Shown here: piece after piece, positions 34,629 to 43,003 of the stretch
Position numbering within the stretch: the first letter of the stretch is position 1
Layout of the letters: every line of letters starts with the position of its first letter
Assembly: GCA_017418975.1 (NCBI GenBank)
Contig: JAFOMG010000012.1
Coordinates: 62,001 to 126,000 of the forward strand
Reading direction: 5' to 3'
DNA: 64,000 nt
DNA from: Sphingomonas sp.
Lineage (GTDB): Bacteria; Pseudomonadota; Alphaproteobacteria; Sphingomonadales; Sphingomonadaceae
Notes under the pieces: generated by a model
What the model was told of the DNA's origin: nothing
Databases searched by the model: none
What the model saw: the letters and a program-made list of their open reading frames with translations, nothing else
Position numbers and translations under genes: made by a program

Positions 34629-36361
34629 TGCGGATCGCGCTCGCCCTGGCGCTGGCGTCGCTCGCGGCACCGGCCTTCGCCCAGGAAGCACCGGAGGCGC
34701 CCGCTACGCAGCGCGTCTCCGGTGGCGACATCGTCGCCTATGACCAGATCCACAAGCCCGCGATCGGGCGCGGAGGCATGGTCGTGAGCCAGAACAGGAT
34801 CGCGGCGGAAGTAGGCGCCGCGATCCTCCGCAAGGGCGGCAACGCGGTCGACGCCGCGATCGCCACCGCCTTTGCGCTGGCGGTGACGCTGCCGCGCGCC
34901 GGCAATGTCGGCGGCGGCGGCTATATGCTGATCCACATGGCGGCGAAGGACGGCAAGCCCGCCCGGACGATCGCGATCGATTATTACGGCCAGGCCTCGC
35001 GCAACACGACGCCGGACCTGCTGCTCGGCGCCAACGGCAGGATGGATCCCGCCAAGAGCTACTCGATGAAGGGCGTCGCCATCCCCGGCACGGTCGCCGG
35101 CCTGTGGGAAGCGCACAAGCGCTTCGGCGCGCTGCCCTGGGGCACGCTGATCGCGCCCGCCATCGCCATGGCGCGGGACGGCGTGATCCTGTCGGACGAC
35201 GAAGCCCAGGCCAATGCCGAGCAGAAGAAGGCGATGCACGACGATCCCGCCGCGCTCGCCGTCTTCTTCAAGCCGGACGGCAGCGCCTATGCCCCCGGCG
35301 AGCGCTGGAAGCAGCCCGACCTCGCGGCGACGCTGCAGGTCATCGCCGCCAGCGGCCGCGACGGCTTCTACACCGGCGCCATCGCCCAGAAGATCGCGGC
35401 GGGCATGAAGGCCGGCGGCGGCGTGATCGACGCGAAGGACCTGGCCGATTACCAGCCGGTGATCTCCGAGCCGATCTGGTCGAGCTACCGGGGCATGCCG
35501 ATCGCCTATATGCCGCCCACCGCCTCGGGCGTGAGCGTCGCCGAGGCGATGAACATCCTCGAGCGCTTCCCGGTGCGCGAGCAGCGCTGGGGCAGCGTCG
35601 CCAATCTCCACCTGCTGGCCGAGACGCTGAAGATCGTCTGGTCCGACCGCCGGCTGGTCGGCGGCGGGCCGGACTGGCGGACCCCGGCAAAGGGACTCGC
35701 CAGCAAGGAATATGCGGCCGAGCGCGCGAAACTGATCCGCGCCGATGGTTCGCTCGACGCCAAGACCCTGCCCGACGGCAATCCCTATCCGTTCGAAAGC
35801 AAGGACACGACGCATTTCTCGGTCGTGGACGCGGCGGGCAACGCGGTGAGCAACACCTATACCCTCTCCGCCTCCTATGGCGCGCATGTCGTGGCGCCGG
35901 GCACGGGCATCCTGCTCAACAACTCGCTCGGCAACCTCGCCTGGGGCCGTCGCGGCGAGGAATGGAAGGCCACCCAGCCGGTCCCCGGCAAGCGCGTCGG
36001 CTCGACGATCACGCCGATGATCGTGTTCAAGAACGACAGGCCCTGGCTGGTCACCGGCACGCCCGGCGGCGGCTATATCATCGCGACGATGGTGCAGATG
36101 CTCTCCAACGTGATCGACCACCGCCTGAACGTCGCCGAGGCCGCCGAGCGCCCGCGGATCAACCAGTCGGGCGGCGACGGTCCGCTCGAGCTGGAAGAGG
36201 GTTTCTCGCCGGACATCATTCCCCTGCTCGAGGCGAAGGGGCACAAGGTGCGCGCGTCGAACACCATGGGCTCGGTCCAGTCGATCATGGTCGAGGGCGA
36301 CAGGTTCCTGGGATCGGCGGACACGCGCCGGCCCGATGCCGCGGCCGTCGGCGCCAAATAG
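34628..36361 (+). CDS. ggt: Gamma-glutamyltransferase / gamma-glutamyl hydrolase
   Basis: A 577-residue periplasmic Ntn-hydrolase. Signal peptide MRIALALALASLAAPAFAQ. The precursor cuts itself before Thr394 in DTTHFSVVD, whose Thr becomes the nucleophile of the small subunit. Other family marks: NAVDAAIATAFALAV, GNVGGGGYM, GSTITPM and TGTPGGGYI. It transfers or hydrolyses the gamma-glutamyl group of glutathione, poly-gamma-glutamate or related peptides. The ATG shares one base with the receptor stop, so co-translation is expected. A longer frame upstream is the shadow of the receptor gene. An acylase with related fold is a less likely alternative. Confidence 0.92.
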   Translation: MRIALALALASLAAPAFAQEAPEAPATQRVSGGDIVAYDQIHKPAIGRGGMVVSQNRIAAEVGAAILRKGGNAVDAAIATAFALAVTLPRAGNVGGGGYMLIHMAAKDGKPARTIAIDYYGQASRNTTPDLLLGANGRMDPAKSYSMKGVAIPGTVAGLWEAHKRFGALPWGTLIAPAIAMARDGVILSDDEAQANAEQKKAMHDDPAALAVFFKPDGSAYAPGERWKQPDLAATLQVIAASGRDGFYTGAIAQKIAAGMKAGGGVIDAKDLADYQPVISEPIWSSYRGMPIAYMPPTASGVSVAEAMNILERFPVREQRWGSVANLHLLAETLKIVWSDRRLVGGGPDWRTPAKGLASKEYAAERAKLIRADGSLDAKTLPDGNPYPFESKDTTHFSVVDAAGNAVSNTYTLSASYGAHVVAPGTGILLNNSLGNLAWGRRGEEWKATQPVPGKRVGSTITPMIVFKNDRPWLVTGTPGGGYIIATMVQMLSNVIDHRLNVAEAAERPRINQSGGDGPLELEEGFSPDIIPLLEAKGHKVRASNTMGSVQSIMVEGDRFLGSADTRRPDAAAVGAK

Positions 36362-36381
36362 AACATAGGAGAGTGCACGAG

Positions 36382-37860
36382 ATGACGATCAAGACCGCGC
36401 TGCTGCTCGCCGCCGCGCTCGCGCCCCTGTCCGCCCATGCGCAGGGCGTGCCCGAGGCGCAGCGCAGCGCCATGCTCGCCGCCATCGACAAGCATGCGCC
36501 CGAGCTGGAGAGCACCGCCAAGACGATCTGGAGCTGGTCCGAAGTCGGCTATCAGGAGAACAAGTCCTCCGCGCTGCTCCAGGCGCGGCTGAAAAAGGCC
36601 GGCTTCGCCGTCACCCCCGGCGTCGCCGGCATGCCGACGGCCTTCGTCGCCAGCTTCAAGCAGGGCTCGGGCCCGGTCATCGGCATCCTCGCCGAATATG
36701 ACGCCCTGCCCGGCCTCGCCCAGACCACAGCGCCGACCAAGACGGCGATCCCCGGCAAGGCGGCCGGCCATGGCTGCGGCCATAATCTGTTCGGCGCGGC
36801 GAGCGTCGAGGCGGCCGTCGCGATCAGGGAATGGATGATCGCCAACAAGGTGCAGGGCGAGCTGCGCGTCTATGGCTCGCCCGCCGAGGAAGGCGGCTCG
36901 GGCAAGGTCTATCTCGTCCGCGCCGGCCTGTTCGACGATGTCTCGGCGGTGCTCCACTGGCATCCGGGCGACGCCAACGGCGTCTCGACCGGCAAGAGCA
37001 TGGCCAATATCTCCGGCAAGTTCCGCTTCCACGGCATCAGCGCCCATGCGGCGGCATCGCCCGACAAGGGGCGCTCGGCGCTCGACGGCGTCGAGGTGAT
37101 GGACGTCGCGGTGAACTTCATGCGCGAGCACATCCCGTCCTCGACGCGCATCCACAACATCATCACTGCGGGCGGCGAGGCGCCGAACGTCGTGCCCGAT
37201 TTCGCCGAGAGCTATTATTATGTCCGCAACGTCGATCCCGCGATCGTGCGCGACGTGTGGGCCCGCGTGGTGAAGGCGGCCGAGGGATCGGCGATGGCAA
37301 CGGGCACCACGGTCGACAACGAGATCACCGGCGGCGTCTATTCGATGCTCGCGAGCGAGACCCTCGCCAAGGTGATGACCCGCAACCTCGACGCGGTGGG
37401 CGGCGAGCAGTGGACGCCGCAGGAGATCGCCTGGGCGACCGAGCTGCAGAAGACGCTGCCGACGCAAAAGCCGCTGGATTCGGTGCGGCAGACCAGCTCG
37501 CGCGAGCGCGGCCCGGACGGCGGCGGCTCGACCGACGTGTCCGACATCAGCTGGACGGTGCCGACGATCGGCCTCAACGCCGCCACCTGGGTTCCCGGCA
37601 CGCCCGCGCACAGCTGGCAAGCCGTGGCGGCATCGGGCTCGTCGATCGGGATCAAGGGCGCGGCAGTCGCGGCCAAGACGCTCGCGCTGACGGCGGCGGA
37701 CCTGTTCCTGAGCCCCGAGACGCTGGCGGCGGCGAAGGCCGAGCTCGACAAGGCGCGTGGCCCGGCGTTCCGTTATGACGCGCTGCTGGGCAAGCGGGCA
37801 CCCGCGCTCGACTATCGCAAGCCCACCCCCGCCTGGGAAGGCACGGCGAAATCGAACTGA
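36382..37860 (+). CDS. Exported M20 amidohydrolase, AbgB-like (aminobenzoyl-glutamate hydrolase type)
   Basis: A 492-residue M20D amidohydrolase with signal peptide (MTIKTALLLAAALAPLSAHAQ). Metal motifs: GILAEYDALPG, GHGCGHNLFGAAS, SPAEEGGSGK, FHGISAHAAASPDKG and a late PAHSW His. Length and motifs fit the AbgB branch, which cleaves the amide of p-aminobenzoyl-glutamate; relatives with signal peptides may act on other N-acyl-amino acids. AGGAGAG precedes the ATG at 36382, 20 bases after the gamma-glutamyltransferase. It is the last gene of the receptor-GGT-M20 operon. The export signal sets it apart from cytoplasmic AbgB. Confidence 0.86.
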   Translation: MTIKTALLLAAALAPLSAHAQGVPEAQRSAMLAAIDKHAPELESTAKTIWSWSEVGYQENKSSALLQARLKKAGFAVTPGVAGMPTAFVASFKQGSGPVIGILAEYDALPGLAQTTAPTKTAIPGKAAGHGCGHNLFGAASVEAAVAIREWMIANKVQGELRVYGSPAEEGGSGKVYLVRAGLFDDVSAVLHWHPGDANGVSTGKSMANISGKFRFHGISAHAAASPDKGRSALDGVEVMDVAVNFMREHIPSSTRIHNIITAGGEAPNVVPDFAESYYYVRNVDPAIVRDVWARVVKAAEGSAMATGTTVDNEITGGVYSMLASETLAKVMTRNLDAVGGEQWTPQEIAWATELQKTLPTQKPLDSVRQTSSRERGPDGGGSTDVSDISWTVPTIGLNAATWVPGTPAHSWQAVAASGSSIGIKGAAVAAKTLALTAADLFLSPETLAAAKAELDKARGPAFRYDALLGKRAPALDYRKPTPAWEGTAKSN

Positions 37861-37918
37861 CCCGATGACCGGCCGGGGGTGAAGGCATCGCCTGGGTTGG
37901 GCCCTATATTCCCTCGAC

Positions 37919-37970
37919 CGTCATCCCCGCCACCCCTTCAACTGTCATCCCCACGCAGGCGGGGATGACG
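37919..37970. repeat. REP-like extragenic palindrome, copy 2
   Basis: GTCATCCCC (37944-37952) pairs with GGGGATGAC (37961-37969). A second 5' half-arm, CGTCATCCCCGC, at 37919-37930 can pair with the same 3' arm. The layout repeats that at 23831-23878. It lies downstream of the amidohydrolase operon and could also stop transcription. Confidence 0.65.
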
Positions 37971-37981
37971 AGAGCGGGAGT

Positions 37982-38008
37982 ATGAGTCCTCAACCTAGGG
38001 TGGAACCC
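37982..38008 (+). repeat. ATGAGTCCYCARCCTRGG repeat, copy 2
   Basis: ATGAGTCCTCAACCTAGGGTGG followed by AACCC, matching the 23739 copy at most positions. Here it follows the REP-like palindrome by 12 bp, whereas at 23739 it precedes it. Confidence 0.5.
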
Positions 38009-38154
38009 ATAAACGACCGCTTTCGGTATATCGGATTAATCGGCCGATCTTGGGTGGCTAGCTGCCATTGCCAGCCATGATTGCTCGTAACTCGCTCAAG
38101 CCTGCGAGTAGACGCTGCCGCTTACTGATCACCATCAGCGTTCGAGCATGACGC

Positions 38155-38472
38155 CTACTGACATTCTCGACTGATAATCGCACGCCGCTTCTCCAAAGCA
38201 GCAAGCTGCTCACCTAGGTACGCGCGCTCTCTATCCAATTCGGTCGTGTGATGACGTCCGTTCCGGCTGAACGTTCTCGTTTGTCCTCGGATAAAGGATT
38301 GGCGTTCGTCGACCAGGCGGAGTGCAAGTCGGCAATCCTTAGCATCGCGCGCGCGGACTAGGGCGCGGACGAATACTCCTTCGGATCGGAGCTGCTCGAC
38401 AGTTTGCGCGTGCGATCTTTCCGCGCTGAGCCCCAGCACGACGGCGCACGCTAGGAAGATCGGCTGCTTCAC
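38155..38472 (-). CDS. Small exported protein of unknown function
   Basis: A 105-residue protein I do not recognise. It starts at a GTG and has a convincing signal peptide (MKQPIFLACAVVLGLSAERSHAQ). The mature part is charged, with a helical look (DRERAYLGEQLAALEKRRA near the end) and single Cys residues near the middle and at the C-terminus (REC). It lies in a block (about 37990-38610) that is clearly less G+C-rich than the rest of the window, which may mean later acquisition. No strong ribosome-binding site is visible. It could be a spurious frame, but the signal peptide argues for a real gene. Confidence 0.55.
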   Translation of the reverse strand: MKQPIFLACAVVLGLSAERSHAQTVEQLRSEGVFVRALVRARDAKDCRLALRLVDERQSFIRGQTRTFSRNGRHHTTELDRERAYLGEQLAALEKRRAIISRECQ

Positions 38473-38607
38473 GTCGTGTCTTTCTAGTGCCTAGGTTCCG
38501 GCGATTTCGTCCGCCGCCGATGCAATCGATCGACCGTTGGTGACACTCTTTCTGAACCTCCGCAATTGGGGGCGTTTGCCGACAGGCCGCTTTTGTGAGT
38601 CTATGAC

Positions 38608-39909
38608 CTAAGCGGCGGCGCTTACCCTGCGACGGGTGCCGAGCAGATCGGCATAGCTGGCGACCACATTGTCCAGGATCTCGGACCAGCGATAGCCCCG
38701 CGCCTCGGCATGGGCCGCCGCCGCCATCGCGAAGCGGAGGTCCGGGCGCTCGACGAGCTGCGCCACGGCATCGGCAAGACGGCCCGCCTCGGGCGCCGTC
38801 AGCAGGCCGGACCTGCCGGAAGCGATGAGCGCGCGGGCGCTGCCCGCATCGGCGCTGACAACCGCGAGGCCGGAAGCCATCGCCTCCAGGTTCACATTGC
38901 CAAAGGCCTCGGTCATGCTCGGATTGATCAGGATGTCGGCGCTCGCCACCGCGCGGCCCAGCGCGGGGCCGTCGAGATGGCCGGCGAAGACCGCTTCGGG
39001 CAGCAGGGCCCGGAACCGCGCCTCGGCCGGCCCCGCGCCGACGATCAGCGGGCGGAGCGGATAGCCGCGATCGCGCAGCGCCTGGATGGTATCGGCAAAG
39101 GTGGCGATTCCCTTCTCGATGACCAGCCGCCCGAAGAAGATCGGCACGATCTCGTCGTCGCGATATCCCAGGCCGCGCCGCCAGTTCAGGTCGCGCAATG
39201 CCGGCGAGAAGGCCGCGGGATCGACGCCACGGCCCCAGATGGCGATGTCCTCGCCCGGCACGCCCATCGCCACCAGGCTCTCGGCCGAGGCGGCGTTCGG
39301 TGCCAGGACGCGGTCGCTCGCGCGATAGAAGCGCTGCAGCCGGCGCTCGCCCCAGCGCCGCAGGACGCCCAGGCCATAATAGTCGAAATAGGTCTCGAAC
39401 CGGGTGTGCAGGCTGGCCACCACCGGCACGCCGAGCCGGCGCGCCAGCTTCTGCGCGCCAGTGCCGAGCAGGTCGGGCGCGGACACGTGCACGATGTTCG
39501 GCGCGAAGCGCTCGACATCCGCGCGCACCGACGCCGGCAAGCCGAGCGCCACCCGGAACTCGCTGCGCCCGGGAATCGGCACCGACGGGACCGACACGAG
39601 ATCCCCCGCGGGCGCGAAGGCCGGATCGGCGATCGTCGGCGAATAGACCCGCACGGCGGCGCCGCGCGCGAGCAGGTGATCGACGAGCCGGTTGAGCGCG
39701 CGATTGGCGCCGTCGCGCACGCAGTTATAGTTGCCCGAGAAGAGCGCGATCCGCATGCCGGCGGCGGGCATGGCGTCATTGGCGGGGCGCGTCGCGCCCG
39801 GCTCGCACGCGGCCGAATCGGACGGCCCCATCGAGCGGACCAGGGCAGGACGCCCGCCCCGCGAGGCGGGCGGGCCGGCGCTGCTAGGGTTGACCAGTGA
39901 CATCTTCAT
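38608..39909 (-). CDS. GT4-family glycosyltransferase
   Basis: A glycosyltransferase of the GT-B fold, GT4 family. The N-terminal domain starts at MRIALFSGNYNCVRDGANRAL; the C-terminal nucleotide-sugar domain carries PIFFGRLVIEKG and the E-x7-E motif in SMTEAFGNVNLEAMASG. It resembles GDP-mannose-dependent alpha-mannosyltransferases acting on lipids or exopolysaccharide. The start is doubtful: the frame opens at 39909, but the first 51 residues are low-complexity and unconserved, and an ATG at 39756 begins exactly at the fold. Neither has a good ribosome-binding site. It is preceded by the Pal-type lipoprotein gene in the same direction. Confidence 0.82.
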   Translation of the reverse strand: MKMSLVNPSSAGPPASRGGRPALVRSMGPSDSAACEPGATRPANDAMPAAGMRIALFSGNYNCVRDGANRALNRLVDHLLARGAAVRVYSPTIADPAFAPAGDLVSVPSVPIPGRSEFRVALGLPASVRADVERFAPNIVHVSAPDLLGTGAQKLARRLGVPVVASLHTRFETYFDYYGLGVLRRWGERRLQRFYRASDRVLAPNAASAESLVAMGVPGEDIAIWGRGVDPAAFSPALRDLNWRRGLGYRDDEIVPIFFGRLVIEKGIATFADTIQALRDRGYPLRPLIVGAGPAEARFRALLPEAVFAGHLDGPALGRAVASADILINPSMTEAFGNVNLEAMASGLAVVSADAGSARALIASGRSGLLTAPEAGRLADAVAQLVERPDLRFAMAAAAHAEARGYRWSEILDNVVASYADLLGTRRRVSAAA

Positions 39910-39976
39910 CTTGGACAGTCAGATAACATGGATCGCCCGCGGAACGATGACGTTCCCCCGGGCGGCCCCATATTCC

Positions 39977-40495
39977 TTACGGCAGATGAATGACGACTGA
40001 CACGGCACGCCGATTCTGGGCGTGCGAGGCTTCGTCGGAGCCCAGCGCCTCGGGCCGTTCCTTGCCATAGGAAATGGTCGTGATCCGGTTCGGCGCGATT
40101 CCCTGCAGCGCCAGGAAGTCGGCCGCCGCCCGCGCGCGGCGATCGCCCAGCGCCAGATTGTACTCGCGGGTGCCGCGCTCGTCGGCATGGCCCTCGACCA
40201 GGAAGCCCACGCGCGGATGCTGGCGCAGCCACTGCGCCTGGCGCGTCAGCGTAGCGCGCGCTTCGGGGGAGAGGCTGAAGGCATCGAAGGTGAAGAAGAC
40301 GCGATCGCTGCCCGCGCTGGCCACCAGATCCGCCTGCAGCCGCGCCAGCGCCGGATCCTCGCCATTCTCGACATAGGGCTCGCCACCGCCAACCGTGCTG
40401 GATCCGTCCGCCGCGTTGCCGGGGTGCGCTCGCTTGGCGCAGCCGCCAAGGGCCACCGCACCCATCATCACCGCCAGCACGAATTCCCTACGCAT
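39977..40495 (-). CDS. Peptidoglycan-associated OmpA/Pal-type lipoprotein
   Basis: A 172-residue outer-membrane lipoprotein. The lipobox is LGGC with Cys19 as the lipidated residue. The OmpA-like domain (about 60-172) shows VFFTFDAFSLSPEA and the peptidoglycan-binding signature VEGHADERGTREYN. It tethers the outer membrane to murein. GGAGAAG just before the ATG supports the start. The usual tolQRAB neighbours are absent and a glycosyltransferase follows, so this is probably a Pal paralogue and not the main Tol-Pal protein. Confidence 0.85.
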   Translation of the reverse strand: MRREFVLAVMMGAVALGGCAKRAHPGNAADGSSTVGGGEPYVENGEDPALARLQADLVASAGSDRVFFTFDAFSLSPEARATLTRQAQWLRQHPRVGFLVEGHADERGTREYNLALGDRRARAAADFLALQGIAPNRITTISYGKERPEALGSDEASHAQNRRAVSVVIHLP

Positions 40496-40509
40496 AACTT
40501 CTCCAAGAA

Positions 40510-40524
40510 ATGTTTCGGAAACAT
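40510..40524. promoter_or_regulatory. ATGTTTC-G-GAAACAT palindrome
   Basis: A perfect 7-bp inverted repeat around a single G, 15 bases upstream of the Pal-type start and about 220 bases before the histidine kinase gene. Position and symmetry suggest an operator controlling the lipoprotein gene. The binding protein is unknown. Confidence 0.35.
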
Positions 40525-40742
40525 CCCTAGAGAAGCTTGGCCCGCGGGCGTTACTATAGGTTTTTTATGCATGGACCGGGATCGGCCGCCGCCATAGGCA
40601 TTCGGCGAGAGCGCGCTATTGCACCCCCTCATGCAAGCCTCCCCCCAAGAGAGGCGCGCGTTCCCACCGCGGCGGCGGGCACATTGGGCTCCCGGCCCCG
40701 GCCCGCCGCCCGGACCAACCCCTCGCGGGTATCAGGAGCTCG

Positions 40743-42245
40743 ATGACGACCGGACGACCAAATCCCCTCATCGGCTTCCTGACGGCACGGCTGCATCTCG
40801 ATCGCGCCGGCCTGTTCCGCACCGCGATCGTCCTCACCCTGTCCGTGATAGCGGCGTTCGCCGTCCATCCGCTCGGCGAAGTCGCCGCGGCGCTGGTGTT
40901 CGTGCTCGGCATCACGGTTGCCGGCGCGCTGAGCGGCCTCGCCTCGGCGCTGATCGCCGCGCTCGCCGCCTTTCTGATCTACAATTTCTACCTGACCGAG
41001 CCGGCCCTCACCTTCCGGATCGTCACGGGCGGCGACCTCGCGCCGCTCGTCGTGTTCAACCTGTGCGCCCTGGTTTCCGGCGTGCTCGCCGGGCAGCTGA
41101 AGGACCATGCCCAGGCTGCCCGATCGAGCAATCTCCAGCTCAACAGCCTGCTGGCGCTGAGCCAGGAACTCCAGTCCGCGGCCCGCCCCGCCGATGTCGT
41201 CGTCACCGTCGAGCGGGCGGTGCACCGGATCCTGGGCGCGCGGGCGACGCTGTTCCGGGTCGATGACGAAGGGCTGCGCTGCCTCTCGCCAATGCCCTGC
41301 GCGGCGAGCTGGCACGATTTCGCGGACGGGGTCGCGCACCAGCCCCAACCTCCCGCGGACAGCCCGCTGATCGGCCGGCGCCTCGAACTCGCCAATGCGC
41401 CGCTCACCGTGCTCGTGCTCGAGCCGCTGCGGCCGGGAAAGATCAAGCCGGCCTTCATCGACGCGGTCGCCAACATGGTCGCCCTGGCGCTCGAGCGCGC
41501 AGCGCTGTCCGAACAGATCACCGAGCGCAGCGCCGTCGCCCGGGCCGAGAAGCTGAAGAGCGCGCTGCTCGCCTCGGTCAGCCATGATTTCCGCACGCCG
41601 CTCACCGCGATCAGCGCGTCGGCGTCGAGCCTGATCGCCTATGGCGAGAAGCTCGACGCGGAAACCTCCGCGCGCCTGCTGCGCGGCGTGGTCGACGAGT
41701 GCGAGCGCCTCAATCGCTACACGGCCAATCTGCTCGAGATGAGCCGGATGGAAGCGGGCGGCATCGCCCAGCCGCTCCAGATCCTGGGCGCCGCCGAAAT
41801 GGCCGGCGCGGCGCTGCACCGGATCCGGCCCCGCGCGGGCGGGCGGCAAGTGACGCTGCACGCGCCGGACCCCGACCTGCCGGTCGCCGCCAATCCCGCT
41901 CTTTTCGAGCTGGTGCTGCTCAACATCCTCGACAATGCGATCCTCTACAGCGACGAGGGCGCCCGAGTGGAAATCGCCATCTCCGCCGAGGACGGTGCCT
42001 GCCGGATCGACATAGCGGACAGCGGCCAGGGCATACCGGAGCACGCGCTCCAGCGGGTGTTCGAGCGTTTCTACCGCGCCGGCAGGCCCGACGCGACCGG
42101 ACGCGGCAGCGGCCTGGGGCTGGCGATCGCCAAGGGGTTCGTGGAGGCGCTAGGCGGCACCATCCACGCGACCATTCCCGGGCTGGACGACCGCGGCACC
42201 CGCATCATCATCCGACTTCCGCTCGCCGAGGCAATGCAAGCATGA
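40743..42245 (+). CDS. KdpD-like sensor histidine kinase lacking the KdpD/Usp input domains
   Basis: A 500-residue membrane histidine kinase. Four close membrane helices (about 25-120, DUF4118 type) are followed by a GAF-like domain (about 130-260), HisKA with the phosphorylation site His281 in SVSHDFRTPL, and a HATPase domain with NILDNAILYS (N box), DSGQGIPE (G1) and GRGSGLGLAIAKG (G2). This is the C-terminal half of KdpD; the N-terminal KdpD and Usp domains that sense K+ and nucleotides are missing. AGGAG lies four bases before the ATG. It ends in ATGA overlap with the response regulator. No kdpFABC genes are adjacent. Confidence 0.88.
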   Translation: MTTGRPNPLIGFLTARLHLDRAGLFRTAIVLTLSVIAAFAVHPLGEVAAALVFVLGITVAGALSGLASALIAALAAFLIYNFYLTEPALTFRIVTGGDLAPLVVFNLCALVSGVLAGQLKDHAQAARSSNLQLNSLLALSQELQSAARPADVVVTVERAVHRILGARATLFRVDDEGLRCLSPMPCAASWHDFADGVAHQPQPPADSPLIGRRLELANAPLTVLVLEPLRPGKIKPAFIDAVANMVALALERAALSEQITERSAVARAEKLKSALLASVSHDFRTPLTAISASASSLIAYGEKLDAETSARLLRGVVDECERLNRYTANLLEMSRMEAGGIAQPLQILGAAEMAGAALHRIRPRAGGRQVTLHAPDPDLPVAANPALFELVLLNILDNAILYSDEGARVEIAISAEDGACRIDIADSGQGIPEHALQRVFERFYRAGRPDATGRGSGLGLAIAKGFVEALGGTIHATIPGLDDRGTRIIIRLPLAEAMQA

Positions 42246-42922
42246 CCAATATCCTCCTCGTCGATGACGAGCCCGCGCTGATCGCGGTGCTCGAACCGGT
42301 GCTCGGCGCCGAAGGCTATAGCGTCGCCGTCGCCTCGGGCGGCGTCCCGGCGCTGCGCATGGCCGAGGACATCAAGCCCGAAGTGGTGCTGCTCGACCTC
42401 GGCCTGCCCGATATCGACGGCAAGGACGTCATCCGCGCCCTGCGCGCGACGAGCGAGGTGCCGATCATCGTCATCTCCGCCCGCCATCAGGAAGCCGAGA
42501 AGATCGCCGCGCTCGATCACGGCGCCGACGACTATGTGAACAAGCCGTTCGAGATCGGCGAGCTGATGGCCCGCATCCGCGCGGCGATCCGGCGCAGTTC
42601 CAGCCTGAAGAACACGCCCGCCACCTATCGCAGCGGCCCGCTGGAGATCGATTTCCAGGCGCGCCGCGTGTCGCTGGGGGGCGATGTGGTGAAGCTGTCG
42701 CCGAAGGAATATGACCTGCTGCGGACGCTGGCGCTCAGCGCCGGCCAGGTGGTGACGCACAAGCGGCTGCTCGCCGTGGGCTGGGGCAGCGATACCGCCG
42801 ACAGCCAGTATCTGCGCGTCTATATCGGCCTGCTCCGCCAGAAGATCGAGGAGGATCCAAGCGATCCACGGCTGCTCGCGACCGAGCCCGGAGTCGGCTA
42901 TCGGCTCGCCAGCGCGAGCTGA
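42242..42922 (+). CDS. OmpR/KdpE-family response regulator
   Basis: A 226-residue response regulator. Receiver domain (about 1-115) with acidic pocket DDE (8-10), phosphoacceptor Asp52 and Lys in VNKPFE; winged-helix DNA-binding domain (about 130-226) with LSPKEYDLLRTL and a C-terminal PGVGYRL. Closest in type to KdpE. It is made with the kinase upstream (ATGA overlap). The antiporter gene 81 bases downstream is its most obvious target. Confidence 0.9.
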   Translation: MTNILLVDDEPALIAVLEPVLGAEGYSVAVASGGVPALRMAEDIKPEVVLLDLGLPDIDGKDVIRALRATSEVPIIVISARHQEAEKIAALDHGADDYVNKPFEIGELMARIRAAIRRSSSLKNTPATYRSGPLEIDFQARRVSLGGDVVKLSPKEYDLLRTLALSAGQVVTHKRLLAVGWGSDTADSQYLRVYIGLLRQKIEEDPSDPRLLATEPGVGYRLASAS

Positions 42923-42936
42923 ATTCCCGCCCCATC

Positions 42937-42952
42937 TCCGGCGCGCGCCGGA
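42937..42952. terminator. Perfect GC palindrome after the response regulator
   Basis: TCCGGCGC followed by GCGCCGGA, a 16-bp perfect palindrome 14 bases after the response regulator stop. No T run follows. It may weaken transcription into the antiporter gene or stabilise the upstream mRNA. Confidence 0.3.
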
Positions 42953-43003
42953 ACAAGCAACCTAGCCGCGGGGCCGCCGGGCCGCGCAGAACGAGGCAGA
43001 GCC

